Source: an uncultured Clostridia bacterium (GTDB taxonomy: Bacteria; Bacillota; Clostridia; Oscillospirales; Acutalibacteraceae). Taken from it: a stretch of DNA of 6,224 nt. A model generated the notes under the pieces. It did no database searches. It saw nothing but the letters and a program-made list of their open reading frames with translations, and was not told where the DNA came from. The position numbers and the translations under genes were made by a program. The stretch is taken from contig CANRDH010000098.1 in assembly GCA_947629295.1 (NCBI GenBank), positions 1 through 6,224 on the forward strand, given 5' to 3'. Shown here piece by piece: positions 6,113 to 6,224 of the stretch (the first letter of the stretch is position 1; each line of letters begins with the position of its first letter).

Positions 6113-6146
6113 TTTTGCTTATGAATAATAGCAGGATATGCGCCTT
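6103..6146 (+). other. Alternative long hairpin overlapping the hexaloop site
   Basis: AAGGCGTGTAT (6103-6113) can pair with ATATGCGCCTT (6136-6146) in 11 pairs, two of them G-U. An inner TGCT/AGCA stem (6116-6119 with 6130-6133) is also possible. It excludes the AAAGGC hairpin. Unlike the glnN attenuator it is followed by TTATGTATATATC rather than a T-tract, so it is at best a weak terminator and may act on RNA stability or pausing instead. Confidence 0.4.
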
Positions 6147-6158
6147 ATGTATATATCA

Positions 6159-6177
6159 GGAAAGTGAAATACTTTCC
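6159..6177 (+). other. Perfect 7-bp hairpin in the leader of the 3'-edge gene
   Basis: GGAAAGT (6159-6165) and ACTTTCC (6171-6177) pair perfectly around the loop GAAAT. No T-tract follows, so it is not a terminator. It sits about 28 bases before the start codon at 6206. The next segment, ATTCC (6178-6182), can pair with GGAAT (6197-6201) and would cover part of the ribosome binding site. The role is unknown. Confidence 0.4.
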
Positions 6178-6205
6178 ATTCCATAATCAATAAGGGGGAA
6201 TAGTA

Positions 6206-6224
6206 ATGGATAGCAGTTTACAGC
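6206..6224 (+). CDS. Start of an unidentified gene, cut by the window edge
   Basis: An ATG at 6206 has a strong ribosome binding site, AAGGGGG (6192-6198), seven bases upstream. Six full codons read MDSSLQ before the window ends. This is too short to identify. Its position after glnN, behind a leader with the same AAAGGC hexaloop, suggests a nitrogen-related product such as an ammonium transporter, a glutamate synthase or the ANTAR regulator itself; this is speculation from context. Confidence 0.55.

Noticed and set aside
6159..6177. GGAAAGT/ACTTTCC hairpin as a third ANTAR-type hexaloop or a terminator
   Set aside because: The loop is five bases (GAAAT) without the A1/G4 pattern, and no T-tract follows.
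1..6224. Mobile elements, CRISPR arrays, tRNA or rRNA genes
   Set aside because: No transposase, long terminal repeats, regularly spaced direct repeats or RNA gene signatures were seen in either strand.

Overview
The window looks like chromosomal DNA from a low-GC anaerobic Firmicute of class Clostridia, most likely the Oscillospiraceae/Ruminococcaceae. The grounds are a type III glutamine synthetase, a DUF6062 protein, a two-domain GT2/TagF-like glycosyltransferase, strong AGGAGG-type ribosome binding sites, consensus sigma-A promoters and AT-rich spacers. This is inference from gene content; no rRNA or other taxonomic marker is present.

Layout. Left edge (1-92): no gene is visible; it holds two short inverted repeats followed by T-tracts on the + strand. 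Positions 93-3612, minus strand: a two-gene operon transcribed right to left. It consists of a 914-residue protein with a GT2-like domain and a CDP-glycerol glycerophosphotransferase (TagF)-like domain, then, four bases after its stop, a DUF6062 protein with two CxxC...CxxH modules. A perfect consensus promoter (TTGACA, 17 bp, TATAAT) lies just upstream of it. Positions 3613-3960: a 348-bp divergent intergenic region. It contains that promoter, a possible 27-codon small ORF, a second perfect consensus promoter reading right, and a 5' leader with a strong intrinsic terminator. Positions 3961-6051: type III glutamine synthetase (glnN), complete. Positions 6052-6205: a structured spacer. Position 6206 to the end: the first codons of another + strand gene, cut by the window.

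The most interesting signal is regulatory RNA. The glnN leader can form either a 12-bp terminator hairpin or a smaller hairpin with the hexaloop AAAGGC that uses up the 5' arm of the terminator. The spacer after glnN contains a second 5-bp hairpin with the identical AAAGGC loop. The closing C-G pair is the same, but the other four stem pairs all differ and still pair, which is the pattern expected of a conserved RNA structure. A hexaloop with A at position 1 and G at position 4 is the signature of RNA targets of ANTAR-domain antiterminators. I therefore infer that glnN, and probably the gene after it, are nitrogen-regulated by an ANTAR protein encoded elsewhere or just past the right edge.

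The second point of interest is the large glycosyltransferase-like protein. Both of its catalytic domains appear to have lost their signature residues, so it may be a pseudoenzyme or carry a diverged activity.
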